DNA of 64,000 nucleotides from Siphonodentalium dalli. Taxonomy: Eukaryota > Mollusca > Scaphopoda > Gadilida > Siphonodentaliidae. Positions 62,931-64,000 of this stretch are shown one piece after another. The translations under genes and the position numbers were made by a program. Position 1 is the first letter of the stretch, and each line of letters starts with the position of its first letter. Under the pieces are notes generated by a model, which made no database searches, was not told the origin of the DNA, and saw only the letters and a list, made by a program, of their open reading frames with translations. The stretch spans positions 108,975,195 to 109,039,194 of the forward strand of contig CP136065.1 of the NCBI GenBank assembly GCA_032622095.1, read 5' to 3'.

Positions 62931-63115
62931 AACTAGCTAAATTTTGTTAGGTTGTGTCGGAAATTGACATAAATTTTGTTAGGTTGTGTCAGAAATTGAC
63001 ATCAATTTTGTTAGGTTGTGTCGGAAATTGACATTGAATAATTTGTTGAGCATTGTTGCCATTCAAAGATGGAACTAGCTAAATTTGTTTGGGTTGTGTC
63101 GGAAATTGACATAAA
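62931..63115 (+). repeat. Short tandem repeats downstream of the Penelope-like ORF
   Basis: Four units of about 33 bp share GTTAGGTTGTGTCGGAAATT and GACATAAATTT; the fourth stands apart after a repeat of GGAACTAGCTAAAT. They lie in the element's presumed 3' region on the minus strand. Confidence 0.8.
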
Positions 63116-63186
63116 ATATTGTGTTGAGCACAAACTAAGGATAATGGTGTTGACATAAGCTAAAAGCTAATTGAACTGCGTGTTAA

Positions 63187-64000
63187 TCAAGGTCTGAGTC
63201 TAGATCGAACGAGCATATCTCTCAAACTGGGATTTTTCTTGTAGGCAATAATAACCCGTTTGTCGAGAGGCTCGGTCAATTTAGTGTTTAATAATGCAAA
63301 GTTTTTTCTGAAAATGTTTGCGATTTCAACATTTCTACGATTGTAGATCAGAGGAAAGCACAAGAAATTTCGAGAAACACCTTTGTAGTCAATGTTAAGT
63401 CCGAACGGAAGATATGTTTTAAGTACGCCCATCCAATGATTTTCGCGTTCTAGGCGTATTGAATCGGTTTGGTCTTCGTCGGCTAGAATTGGTGTCTGTT
63501 CTATTGGCTGAAAGCTGAAATGGGATTTAATGTCATGATTAGATGAGTTGAAATGATCGGAAATTTGCATGTCGAGTTTTTTGCGAACACTGGAAAGATG
63601 ATTAGACATTCTAACTTTGAGAGAGGTTTTTGTTTGTCCAACATATTGTATACGGCATCTTTTGCATGTGATTAAGTAAATTACATTTTTAGAATCACAA
63701 TTAAGTTCGCTATGCATTTGATACGATATGCGTGTTTGTTCGCTGGTGAAAGTGTTACTAGTATTGATATATCCTATTGTATTGATGTAACATCGTTTTT
63801 TGTGACAAAATGAGGCTGAACCATTACCCAACACCGGCCGGTTGTGCCGTATCCTTGTTGGTTCAGTCGATGTTGGGTCATGGCGTGACGAGTTCAATTC
63901 TCTGAGAGTTTCGGACTTTACTTGGCGCAGTAATCTACTAGAGTAGCCGCGCGGTCGTAAAGCCTGGAAAAGCACTGAACAAGCTTGATTTAGGTCGCTT
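63187..64000 (-). CDS. Penelope-like element, C-terminal part with GIY-YIG endonuclease
   Basis: The frame is open to the window edge (64000), so the reverse transcriptase lies outside. The visible 269 or so residues begin with ALRPRGYSSRLLRQVKSETL, the linker after the RT. Then come CHKKRC, a zinc-binding pair typical of these elements, and the GIY-YIG nuclease: VIYLITCKRCRIQYVGQT, LKVRMSNH. In PLEs the RT and this nuclease form one protein that nicks the target and primes copying. No stop or frameshift is seen, so this copy could be young. It could also be a decayed copy with an intact end. Confidence 0.85.
   Translation of the reverse strand, partial: SDLNQACSVLFQALRPRGYSSRLLRQVKSETLRELNSSRHDPTSTEPTRIRHNRPVLGNGSASFCHKKRCYINTIGYINTSNTFTSEQTRISYQMHSELNCDSKNVIYLITCKRCRIQYVGQTKTSLKVRMSNHLSSVRKKLDMQISDHFNSSNHDIKSHFSFQPIEQTPILADEDQTDSIRLERENHWMGVLKTYLPFGLNIDYKGVSRNFLCFPLIYNRRNVEIANIFRKNFALLNTKLTEPLDKRVIIAYKKNPSLRDMLVRSRLRP

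Overview
This window is AT-rich nuclear DNA from an animal. Genes are split by introns, intergenic space is long, and most of the sequence is mobile-element debris. The mix of LINEs with apurinic-type endonuclease remnants, a Penelope-like element with a GIY-YIG domain, Helitron-like and PIF/Harbinger-like elements and many short TTAA-flanked MITEs suggests a marine invertebrate, probably a lophotrochozoan such as a mollusc. That is inference; no marker gene proves it. I see no rRNA, CRISPR array, operon or convincing tRNA.

The one confident host gene is on the + strand: three exons spread over 26540-41209 that join in frame. They are a signal-peptide exon (26540-26633), an exon with one EB-like cysteine module (30046-30186) and an exon with two EB modules (40901-41209). 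All junctions are phase 1, as in other extracellular module genes. The last exon ends at a good donor with the frame open, so the 3' part lies in an unrecognised exon or beyond the window. Intron 2 is 10.7 kb long because a nested transposon complex sits in it.

Layout: 1-4150, two copies of a PIF/Harbinger-like element with internal ~61-bp tandem arrays. 4150-12850, dispersed repeats, a hairpin and a 5'-truncated LINE inside an inverted-repeat element. 12850-17300, a decayed LINE (+) and a LINE 3' fragment (-). 18900-21500, three tandem-repeat fields. 22-29 kb, mostly unique DNA, MITEs and the first coding exon. 29.6-41.2 kb, EB exons around a composite transposon (31238-38746) that has absorbed a Helitron and carries a SWIM zinc-finger exon beside its right end. 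41-50 kb, hairpins, LINE 3' ends, MITEs, a 22-bp minisatellite. 52.4-58.7 kb, at least three decayed LINEs, one inserted in another. 59.8-61.4 kb, an inverted-repeat element. 63.2-64 kb, the C-terminal part of a Penelope-like element running off the edge.

The most unusual signal is a set of five long hairpins (near 2570, 7720, 29685, 41718 and 43163). Their sequences are unrelated, but each has CTCG tetramers at mirror-symmetric positions in the same orientation on both arms. Each stem is therefore broken by the same small mismatch at regular intervals.
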